This document shows positions 37,363 to 44,074 of a stretch of 64,000 bases of DNA, piece after piece (the stretch's first letter is position 1; every line of letters starts with the position of its first letter). The translations under genes were made by a program, and so were the position numbers. The notes below the pieces were generated by a model, which saw nothing but the letters and a program-made list of their open reading frames with translations, made no database searches and had not been told where the DNA came from. Source of the DNA: Algoriphagus sanaruensis. Lineage in GTDB: Bacteria; Bacteroidota; Bacteroidia; Cytophagales; Cyclobacteriaceae. The stretch spans positions 930,001-994,000 of the forward strand of contig NZ_CP012836.1 in NCBI RefSeq assembly GCF_001593605.1, read 5' to 3'.

Positions 37363-38232
37363 TCAATCGTATAGGGGTGATCTTAATCCATTTTCAAATC
37401 CATCTCTCAAAGCTTTGATTTCTTTCTTTTGAACACTCTTGTCATCTATGGTGCTGAAATTGTTCAAGTAGTTTTCAATTAATTGGTTAAGAATTCCTCC
37501 GTCAAGCCTTCCTGCTGCAACAAGTCCTCCCGCTATTCTACCAACTTTTAGTCTTTGGGAGTGAAATTCTCCGGGTTGGGAGGATTCAAGTTTATTGATT
37601 ACCCAATCCTCCAAACCTGATCCGTTATTTCTTTTTATTTTGAAGATTGGTGGAGGGATTTTTATAGGAGGTTTCTTCTTTAGAAAGGTTTTAGCCTGAT
37701 GGTTAAAATGGGCTTCATTGTCATAAGAATACCCCCTGAGTGATGCAATATTTTTGGGTTTCTTATCCAGTTTTATCCCCCAATTTCTAAAGAAGATTTC
37801 TTCTAGTGCGTCAAAGTAGAATTTGTGCCCTTCAGGGTCAGCTGGAATTGGAATTAGTCCCCAATACCCGGTACCTGAAACTGATTTTCCTAAATAGGCT
37901 ATTTCGGGCAGTTTCATCAATTCTATTTTCAAATCATACCAATTACTAATGTGGAGGTTATCCTGTCTATCCAAATCGATCTGAATAAAACCAGAGTGTT
38001 TGATTAAACCAGATTCGCAGCGTTTTGAAAATTTTCCGCTTGGAGTAATTGCGGGAAGAGTTCCTTTTAACTCATCCCGCTTTGATTTGCATTCTGTGTT
38101 GCGGATTTCTTCAACTTTTGCTCTAAATTTTTCAGAGGTTAACCAGGTAATTAAATTCACAGGTCGTGCATTTTTTGTTTCCCAATAGTTGGCAAAGCAA
38201 CTCACCTCAACGTCTAAAACAGATTTATTCAT
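37363..38232 (-). CDS. VirE N-terminal domain / BT4734-like protein (primase-like)
   Basis: A 289-aa protein of the BT4734/BF3469 group found in Bacteroidetes islands. Landmarks are PAITPSGKFSKR, the acidic HSGFIQIDLDRQDN segment (putative metal-binding Asp residues), YLGKSVSGTGYWGLIPI, and the conserved IASLRGYSYDNEAHFN. This N-terminal region is related to archaeo-eukaryotic primase folds. The C-terminal 90 residues are basic and then helical (LKVGRIAGGLVAAGRLDG). It is encoded next to a RepA-like ATPase, a pairing seen in many islands, suggesting roles in island DNA replication after excision. That function is inferred. Confidence 0.75.
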   Translation of the reverse strand: MNKSVLDVEVSCFANYWETKNARPVNLITWLTSEKFRAKVEEIRNTECKSKRDELKGTLPAITPSGKFSKRCESGLIKHSGFIQIDLDRQDNLHISNWYDLKIELMKLPEIAYLGKSVSGTGYWGLIPIPADPEGHKFYFDALEEIFFRNWGIKLDKKPKNIASLRGYSYDNEAHFNHQAKTFLKKKPPIKIPPPIFKIKRNNGSGLEDWVINKLESSQPGEFHSQRLKVGRIAGGLVAAGRLDGGILNQLIENYLNNFSTIDDKSVQKKEIKALRDGFENGLRSPLYD

Positions 38233-38313
38233 GGTTTCCAGTTTCTTTATCCTAAGGCAGGGAAACTTGGAAACCTAGGTTTCAATCAAGTTTCCTGGGT
38301 TTCCAATGGATAC

Positions 38314-39408
38314 CTACCAGCCTTTTTCTCTTCCACTCTTTAATAATTTTGAAACAGACCCTTTCCCTGAATATCCGACTATGGGAGCTATCTCTTCCTG
38401 AGATTTTCCTTCTGCCTCCAATTTTTTTGCTAATAAGAATTTGGCTTTTAAATCCTCATCAATGCCTTTTTTCACTAAATCCGAAAATGGGATTCTTTTA
38501 CCAGTGGGTTTGAACCGAAAGGAGCCTTGGTCGAATTCAAGCTCTATGCTTTCAGACTTTAAATGATTAGGAAGGTAATTCCCTTTGACTATGCAAAAAT
38601 GCCTTAGGTTTGGATTTGCCCGGTCTTTTCTTAATTCTATGACCAGTCGCATTTTTGCTTCAAAACCTTGTCCGCTTAGAAGGTTGTTTTTACTTGGCTC
38701 CAGATCTTCGGTCCGCTTTCCTGTATGATGTAGGTAGATAAATAGGCATTGATGTCTATTAGCTAGCCTTTGAAAATCATTCAAGTAGTTTCGAATTCTA
38801 TGAGTATCCTTCAGTTCTTGACCAAATGCATCGGAAAAGCAGTCTATGATGACCAAATCAACAGGGTATGTAGAGATTTCCTTTTCCAAATTTTCAAGTA
38901 GGTTTTCATCATCAAAGAGAAAAACCAGATTCTCTAATTTTTCTGGAGGAATCCCAACTGCTTGTTTTTTGATTAACGATGATATACTTAGCGCATCGTC
39001 TTCAGTCGATACTATGATTACTCTTTGGTGAGTCGCCGTGATGTCAAAACCTATAAATTGACTATTTCCGCAAATCACATCCAGTGCAAGTTGTCTAAGC
39101 AAAGTGCTTTTTCCTGTATCAGAAGATCCTGCAAGAGCCATTAGCCCCATTTTTTGGATTATAGGATGAATCAAGCATGGGAGTTCTATAATGTCATTTT
39201 CAAACAATTCCCGAGCGGTTTTAAACCTTGAAATCGAAGAATTATTTGTTGACACAGTTTGATCATTTAGGCTTGAGTTTTCTGGGATTTTAACGTCAAT
39301 TTGTGTATTTTGGGAATCTGCTATTGATTGGATACCTTTAGCGGCTGGGGAGTTAGTTGGACATGAACCGACTGACTCCCAATGTTTTTTTTGGGTCATC
39401 GTGATCAA
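38314..39408 (-). CDS. RepA-like AAA/RecA-fold ATPase
   Basis: A 364-aa P-loop ATPase of the RepA/DnaB-helicase-like group. Walker A is MALAGSSDTGKSTLLRQLA (near residues 92-110), Walker B is VDLVIIDCFSD, and the following LFIYLHHTGKR resembles the sensor/H4 region. A C-terminal helix-turn-helix-like segment (SQEEIAPIVGYSGKGSVSKL) may bind DNA. The first 60 residues are low-complexity Ser/Asn/Gln. Its start overlaps the end of the excisionase-like gene by four bases. Probable function is loading or helicase activity in element replication. Confidence 0.8.
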   Translation of the reverse strand: MITMTQKKHWESVGSCPTNSPAAKGIQSIADSQNTQIDVKIPENSSLNDQTVSTNNSSISRFKTARELFENDIIELPCLIHPIIQKMGLMALAGSSDTGKSTLLRQLALDVICGNSQFIGFDITATHQRVIIVSTEDDALSISSLIKKQAVGIPPEKLENLVFLFDDENLLENLEKEISTYPVDLVIIDCFSDAFGQELKDTHRIRNYLNDFQRLANRHQCLFIYLHHTGKRTEDLEPSKNNLLSGQGFEAKMRLVIELRKDRANPNLRHFCIVKGNYLPNHLKSESIELEFDQGSFRFKPTGKRIPFSDLVKKGIDEDLKAKFLLAKKLEAEGKSQEEIAPIVGYSGKGSVSKLLKSGREKGW

Positions 39409-39695
39409 TATTTAACTGTTTTGACTTGGTGTAATGATTTTTCGATTTCGCTCTCTTTGTAGAGAACACGACCACCTATGATGTAGGATTGGATCATTCC
39501 CCGCTTAGTCCAGTCATTCAGGGTGACTAGAGAGATTTTTAGCTTGTCGGCGGTTTCTTTTCGAGTTAAAAGCATTTCGCTCGGTGGTATTGAGGCGATG
39601 ACAGAAATACTGTTCTTGATAGCTTCCTGTACTGCATGACTGATTAATCCAGCCAGTTCCTCAGTAGTGTGAGTGGTGAGAATTAGATTGTCCAT
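39405..39695 (-). CDS. excisionase/MerR-type helix-turn-helix protein
   Basis: A 96-aa protein. The C-terminal 50 residues form the HTH_17/excisionase domain: LLTRKETADKLKISLVTLND, WTKRGMIQSYIIGGRVLYKE. The N-terminus (LAGLISHAVQEAIKNSI) is helical and may dimerise. Genes of this type sit upstream of repA-like genes in Bacteroidetes tRNA islands. It may be the recombination directionality factor binding the GGGGACAC pairs, or a regulator of the downstream operon; sequence does not decide. Confidence 0.8.
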   Translation of the reverse strand: MDNLILTTHTTEELAGLISHAVQEAIKNSISVIASIPPSEMLLTRKETADKLKISLVTLNDWTKRGMIQSYIIGGRVLYKESEIEKSLHQVKTVKY

Positions 39696-39781
39696 TTTTC
39701 CATTTTTTTAATGTCTTGGACAAATTTGAAAAAGTGAAAAGCGGGGAATTTTCGGGGATTCCCCAACTTAATTAAATTTGA

Positions 39782-40558
39782 TTAATCAATAAAAATCTTT
39801 GGCTCTAGCCCATGGTTTCTTAGCGTTTGTGATGCGTTCGACTTTGCCTTTCCAGTCAAAAAATCTTTATTTTTTAAGGCTAATCGAACATTCTCATGCT
39901 TTTCTATTTCAAATAAGGTAGCAATTAGGCGAGCTGTATCTGTTTCCCTAGCCTTCCCATTGTAGGATTTATTTGAAAACCTATCCTCTAAGAGATCAAG
40001 AATTCCTAAGTCATACAAAAGGCAGAGTTTATGCGGAAGATTTTCTAATTTTTCAGTTACCGCTGGGTTAGATAAACCATTTAATATATCCTCACAACGT
40101 CTCATGTAAAGGAAAAATACGACTGATTGGTGAAAGTCATTTATTTTTTTTCTGAATTTTGACCGGGCGATATAATCTCTGTTATTGATTAGCTCAAGAT
40201 AGAATGGGCCATTGATATTAGTTAACTTTTCTGGGTGAGTCCTAGTAATTAGATTTTGGAAAGGGTACTTAAAACAGATAGACTTGGCATTTTCGATTTC
40301 AGCTTTAATAAACTGAATTTGATCCTTGGCGATTAATTCTGATAAAACTCTGGCTAATTCATTTATTTTGGAGTTTAACTCAATCTCTAAATACGAATCA
40401 AATACTAAATTTTTAGCATCAATAATTTGTCGATATATAGGATTTTCTTGAAGTCTTCCAGATTCATTCATTGAAAGTTTCCAAGATGGGAAACTCGGCT
40501 CATCATAACCATTTATCCAATGATCAAAATTAAACGTGTCGTAGGTAGGCTCTTCCAT
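39782..40558 (-). CDS. hypothetical island protein, 258 aa
   Basis: I do not recognise this family. It is a soluble, mostly helical protein with no signal peptide. The N-terminus is acidic and aromatic (TYDTFNFDHWINGYDEP). The middle has many Asn, Lys and Glu residues. The C-terminus (KARETDTARLIATLFEIEKH, then KAKSNASQTLRNHGLEPKIF) is a conserved-looking block. It starts 2 bp past the end of the integrase gene, so it is co-transcribed with it. That tight link suggests a function in integration, excision or element control. Confidence 0.65.
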   Translation of the reverse strand: MEEPTYDTFNFDHWINGYDEPSFPSWKLSMNESGRLQENPIYRQIIDAKNLVFDSYLEIELNSKINELARVLSELIAKDQIQFIKAEIENAKSICFKYPFQNLITRTHPEKLTNINGPFYLELINNRDYIARSKFRKKINDFHQSVVFFLYMRRCEDILNGLSNPAVTEKLENLPHKLCLLYDLGILDLLEDRFSNKSYNGKARETDTARLIATLFEIEKHENVRLALKNKDFLTGKAKSNASQTLRNHGLEPKIFID

Positions 40559-40559
40559 G

Positions 40560-41897
40560 TTAACTAACTTTTAAAACTGACTTATTCCAATGCTCTAATA
40601 GCAATTTTGCATTTTCTTCCGGAGTGACTTTGATGTAAAGCAAAAAAGATTTCTCTGTTCTATGTCCTGTGATTTTCATAAGACTGATTGCAGGGAATCC
40701 ACTTTTATAGACATTGGTCGCAAAGGATCTTCGGGCGGTGTGAGTAGTGACTAATTCCCATTTATACTTAGTGGAGGTAACTTTTAGACCTCCTTTGATT
40801 CCCTCTACTTCGATGGGAATTTTGAGAGAATCAACTCGTTTAGCTATTTCCTTTAGGTAATCATTCATTTTTTGGTTACTGATAGAAGGGGGAAGACTGT
40901 TAGGATATCTGTCTTCATACTTTGCCATTATTTTTCGGATGTAGTGATGAATCGGAATTACTACTGATTCGCCTGTCTTGGAGGTTTTGATGTGAAGGAA
41001 GTTTCCTTGAATATTTTCAGGCTTTATTGAAGTAAAGTCTTCAAATCTCAGTCCTGTCCAGCATCCGACAATAAATAAGTCCCTGACACGCTCTAAATAC
41101 GGTGTCTCAGATAAATCAAAATTGTATAGGTCCTCAATCTCTGATTCAGTTAGATAGATTGAAAATCCTGGGACTTTGTGGGCTTTAAATTGCTTAGACT
41201 TGAAAAACAAATTGGAATTGTATCCATTTTCGGTGGCATAGGTAAGGAAGGTTTTAAGGACTTGTACATACTTCCCGACGGTATTAAGAGCATAACTTTT
41301 TTTGACTATCTCCTTTTTCCCTGATCCGTTTTTAATAGTCTGCTCTTTGTTAAGGGATTCCACAAACTTGGTGTAAAAGTTTTTGTCGATGGTTTCAAAG
41401 GTTAGTTGGTAGGTCTTGCCAAAGTTTTCAAGGATATTGTAAACTGTATTGTATTTAAAAATAGTCCTTTTATCAAATCGCTTTCCATTTGTAGTAAGTC
41501 TAGTCCCTTCCACTGACTCTTTGATAAATCGTTTAAACAGTTCCAAAAATGTGGGAGGTCTGTTTTCTTCCTTGCTTATTGTCTCAGATGGATTTAAGAC
41601 TTCGTCCAATCTTTTTTTAAGCTCCTCAATTGAAGGAGGTCTTTGTAATTCATTGTAAAGTGATTCTATTACCTTTTCGGCTGTCCCTTTAATGAATCTC
41701 AGATAGGAATTTAATTCCTTGGCAAGTGGAAAGTCTTTGACTTGTCTTGCTAATTGCTCGGACTCATTCCAAAACTTTGGATGGATTACTTTTCTGGTGG
41801 GGTATTTTAAGCGGGAGGAATTGAAACTGATAAAAAGAATGATTGGTGTTTCTCCGTCCTTACCCTTCTCCCTTAGGTAAAAATTAAACTTTGCCAT
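40560..41897 (-). CDS. tyrosine recombinase/integrase of the island
   Basis: A 445-aa site-specific recombinase. The N-terminal arm-binding domain starts KFNFYLREKGKDGETPIILF; the SAM-like core-binding domain is at about 120-240; the catalytic domain is C-terminal. Catalytic residues visible: Arg in GCWTGLRFEDF, Lys in HIKTSKTGESVVI, His-x-x-Arg in TTHTARRSFATN, His in KITGHRTEKSF and the nucleophilic Tyr in FLLYIKVT. This is the Bacteroidetes phage_int_SAM_5 type that uses tRNA 3' ends. It is the gene nearest the right end, 185 bp from the repeat, and is preceded by GGGGACA motifs 48 bp before its start. Confidence 0.93.
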   Translation of the reverse strand: MAKFNFYLREKGKDGETPIILFISFNSSRLKYPTRKVIHPKFWNESEQLARQVKDFPLAKELNSYLRFIKGTAEKVIESLYNELQRPPSIEELKKRLDEVLNPSETISKEENRPPTFLELFKRFIKESVEGTRLTTNGKRFDKRTIFKYNTVYNILENFGKTYQLTFETIDKNFYTKFVESLNKEQTIKNGSGKKEIVKKSYALNTVGKYVQVLKTFLTYATENGYNSNLFFKSKQFKAHKVPGFSIYLTESEIEDLYNFDLSETPYLERVRDLFIVGCWTGLRFEDFTSIKPENIQGNFLHIKTSKTGESVVIPIHHYIRKIMAKYEDRYPNSLPPSISNQKMNDYLKEIAKRVDSLKIPIEVEGIKGGLKVTSTKYKWELVTTHTARRSFATNVYKSGFPAISLMKITGHRTEKSFLLYIKVTPEENAKLLLEHWNKSVLKVS

Positions 41898-41944
41898 GAT
41901 GACTGTCTTTTGATTGGATGCCTAAAAATATGAAAAAGTTAATT

Positions 41945-41969
41945 GGGGGACATAATGGGGGACACTTTT
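41945..41969 (+). repeat. paired GGGGACA motifs, right arm
   Basis: GGGGACATAATG at 41946 and GGGGACACTTTT at 41958, 12 bp apart, matching the pair at 19791/19803 in sequence, strand and spacing. They lie between the integrase start and attR, so they may both bind the recombinase and control its gene. Confidence 0.6.
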
Positions 41970-42081
41970 CCTTAATTTGTTCTATTCTATTTTTATCGTT
42001 TTAAGTAAAATCATTTATTTATGAGCGATGGAGGTCTATTTTTTGTGAGGTGTGGTAAGATGGGATTAAAATGTATTTAGC

Positions 42082-42102
42082 CCCGACGGGACTACAAAAA
42101 AA
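42082..42102 (+). repeat. attR: displaced copy of the tRNA-Arg 3' end
   Basis: Contains CGGGACTACAAAAAAA as at 19738-19753 and matches 20 of 21 bases. Upstream sequence is unrelated to tRNA, so this is only the 3' fragment marking the right end of the insertion. Confidence 0.8.
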
Positions 42103-42129
42103 ATGGCCCATTCAATTGGGCCATTTTTA
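42098..42129 (+). terminator. original terminator of tRNA-Arg beyond attR
   Basis: AAAAATGGCCCA-TTCAAT-TGGGCCATTTTT hairpin directly after attR. Before insertion it would have followed the tRNA gene. It also terminates - strand transcription from the collagen-like gene. Confidence 0.7.
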
Positions 42130-42200
42130 TGAAAAACAGATTATAGCAATAAAATTAGGGAAAAGTAAATTCTTCTTGGGTTTTTGGAATCGTATAATCC

Positions 42201-42851
42201 CTATTCCAAAGTGCTTAAAAATTCCTCCATCTCTTCCCAACTCATTTTTTTCAATTGGTCCAGATTGACTCGGCCCCCGGGGATACCTCCAGAGAAAATA
42301 ACTACGCGAATTGCATAATTCCCACCTGATAGTGATGGAACCAAATTATCGGAATCGAAGGTGGTGATTTGAAAATTTAATGGTGTTTGAGCGCTGGTAG
42401 CACTATACAAAAAGCTCATGGAAGAAATGTAATCAGGCCCTAGGTTAAGCGTGAGAGGCAGTGGAGTCCAGGTCGGCAACTCATCCCAAAGTGCATAGGC
42501 AAAAACAGCCCCTGTATTAACAATACTGGTGGTAATATCTGGGACTGCATGTCTATAATAATGGTAGTAGAATGGCTGACCCTCGGTCCCAGATTCCTCC
42601 CATTGATTGGGTACGGTATTGAAATTAATGATTTTAAAAGTTGATCCTGGTGCACCTGCTGGACCAGTAGCTCCCGTTGCACCGGTAGCACCGGTGGCTC
42701 CGACCGGACCAGCTGGTCCTGCTGGACCTTCAGGGCCAACACACGAAAACGAAATGAAAAGCAAAAAAGCCAGACTAGATAGGAAATTGAGTTGATAAGC
42801 TTGAATCCTGAGCAGTCTGGAATTCTTGAAGTAGGTTTTGAGAAGGTCCAT
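42201..42851 (-). CDS. collagen-like repeat lipoprotein
   Basis: A 216-aa exported protein. Hydrophobic signal with a lipobox-like LLFISFSC (Cys about residue 37) indicates a lipoprotein. Directly after it come about ten Gly-X-Y triplets (GPEGPAGPAGPVGATGATGA, continuing to GAPGS) of collagen type. The remaining 150 residues form an unrecognised beta-rich globular domain (FNTVPNQWEESGTEGQPFYY) with a charged helical C-terminus. Similar lipoproteins with a short collagen stalk and a C-terminal head occur widely in Bacteroidetes. It is the first chromosomal gene beyond the island's right end. An inverted repeat lies about 70 bp upstream of its start. Confidence 0.75.
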   Translation of the reverse strand: MDLLKTYFKNSRLLRIQAYQLNFLSSLAFLLFISFSCVGPEGPAGPAGPVGATGATGATGATGPAGAPGSTFKIINFNTVPNQWEESGTEGQPFYYHYYRHAVPDITTSIVNTGAVFAYALWDELPTWTPLPLTLNLGPDYISSMSFLYSATSAQTPLNFQITTFDSDNLVPSLSGGNYAIRVVIFSGGIPGGRVNLDQLKKMSWEEMEEFLSTLE

Positions 42852-42922
42852 TTGAATTAAGGTTTCGGTGAAAACTTTAATCCAATTTGGGACCCGCGGT
42901 TACTAATGAAAAGCCTTTTTGC

Positions 42923-42960
42923 GTACAATGTGAAGCGATACAGGATGTTTCATATTGTAC
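42923..42960. promoter_or_regulatory. inverted repeat upstream of collagen-like gene
   Basis: GTACAATGTGAA (42923-42934) and TTCATATTGTAC (42949-42960) pair at 11 of 12 positions with a 14-nt loop. It lies 72-109 bp upstream of the lipoprotein start. No T run follows on either strand, so an operator is more likely than a terminator. Confidence 0.35.
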
Positions 42961-43037
42961 CCTATTGTTCGCTTCCTAATTCCTCCTACTCATCTATTTC
43001 ATTTTTTGCTATTCCGGCTTAAAAATTGAAAAACTCT

Positions 43038-43868
43038 TCATTCTCGGAGATTTCTAAAAATCTTTTCTAGGGTCTTTCCAATTAATCTATATCCCTTATC
43101 GGAAGGGTGAAGTCCATCATAGGTCATTCCAATTGACTCCAGCGGATAGGGATAGTCATCATTTTCCGGATCAAAAGGAATGTCTATAAAATCTGGGTAG
43201 GAATAGTTTTGATATTCGCCTGTACCTGGATTTTTTAATCGTTTGAATTTCACCAAGTCTTTATGAGATAGCCCTTTTAAATGGTAGAGATCGACTGTGT
43301 CAAAATTCTCTTGCCTTCCAATATCGACCAATGCCTCTGCAAAATCCGCTAGACTTTGCCCATTTTTAGATCGGTAGGATCCATAGGCATTATTTTTTGG
43401 ATTGTTGATGTAGACAAAGTCCACGCGTTGCATCGGCGTAATCAAAATGATCTTTGCGGAAGGATTAAGCTGTTTGATCTGATCTACGATCAGACGAAAT
43501 GACCCTAAAACGGTACCGCTCCCGGTATTTTGGAGGTAATCATCCGGGGTCCCCAAAGGATTCCCTCTCCACCAATCATTGGTCCCAAGAAAAATACTAT
43601 ACACCTCTGCTTTGGGGATATCCAGTTTTTGAAATTCTTCAGCGATTCTTACCGCAGTCCACCCATTGTAGCCTTTGTTGACTACCTCGATATCTGGGAA
43701 ATTTTCCTTGACCAGTGTTAAATATCCTTTTGTGATTCGGTTTCCAGTTTCCTCTGGGTGATCATTCAAATAGGTGATCGAATCCCCGATTGCTACCCAT
43801 GTGATCGGTTTGGGTTTAAAGGCAAAGAGGATCAAAAAGAATGAAAGGAGTAAAATAGGCTTTTTCAT
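43038..43868 (-). CDS. SGNH/GDSL hydrolase family protein
   Basis: A 276-aa exported esterase-type hydrolase. A short signal peptide (MKKPILLLSFFLILFAF) precedes block I WVAIGDSITYLND (nucleophile Ser), block III FLGTNDWWRG (oxyanion Asn) and block V YDGLHPSDKGY (Asp-x-x-His). Gly in VVNKGYNGWTA fits block II. Such enzymes often deacetylate carbohydrates. It is divergent from a GH127-type glycosidase gene, which supports a role in plant- or algal-polysaccharide use, though the real substrate is unknown. Confidence 0.85.
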   Translation of the reverse strand: MKKPILLLSFFLILFAFKPKPITWVAIGDSITYLNDHPEETGNRITKGYLTLVKENFPDIEVVNKGYNGWTAVRIAEEFQKLDIPKAEVYSIFLGTNDWWRGNPLGTPDDYLQNTGSGTVLGSFRLIVDQIKQLNPSAKIILITPMQRVDFVYINNPKNNAYGSYRSKNGQSLADFAEALVDIGRQENFDTVDLYHLKGLSHKDLVKFKRLKNPGTGEYQNYSYPDFIDIPFDPENDDYPYPLESIGMTYDGLHPSDKGYRLIGKTLEKIFRNLRE

Positions 43869-44074
43869 GGTTTTAACACTTTTTCAAAATATAAATAGAA
43901 GGTATTTCTTCTTTCCATATTGGATTTCAGGATGAGGTAATAGGAGTCCCGAAAAAGATAGCGGCTTTTTTGAATGAGGCCATCCTGCCCTTTCTCAAAA
44001 TACCTACCTAAGTTGCGGATCCAGATATAGTCAAAACCAGCGTAGATTTTCTATTTTTATCAAAACCCAAAATC

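Larger units (their letters stand above)
19733..42102. mobile_element. integrative element (genomic island) in tRNA-Arg, about 22.3 kb
   Basis: Bounded by a 21-bp direct repeat with one mismatch: the 3' end of tRNA-Arg at 19733-19753, and a copy at 42082-42102 lacking the rest of the tRNA. A tyrosine recombinase is encoded 185 bp inside the right end and transcribed away from it. Paired GGGGACAC motifs lie inside both ends. Right-hand core: integrase, unknown 258-aa gene, excisionase-like HTH, RepA-like ATPase, VirE-N/primase-like protein, small winged-helix-like protein. Left-hand cargo: 7TM-AraC regulator, giant T9SS protein and PorP/SprF. No relaxase or conjugation gene is seen, so it is probably non-conjugative or mobilised in trans. 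Confidence 0.85.

Noticed and set aside
42082..42102. Second tRNA-Arg gene at the right end
   Set aside because: Only the last part of the acceptor region is present; no D or anticodon arm upstream.
19733..42102. Prophage or conjugative transposon
   Set aside because: No capsid, tail, terminase, portal, relaxase or Tra genes can be seen.
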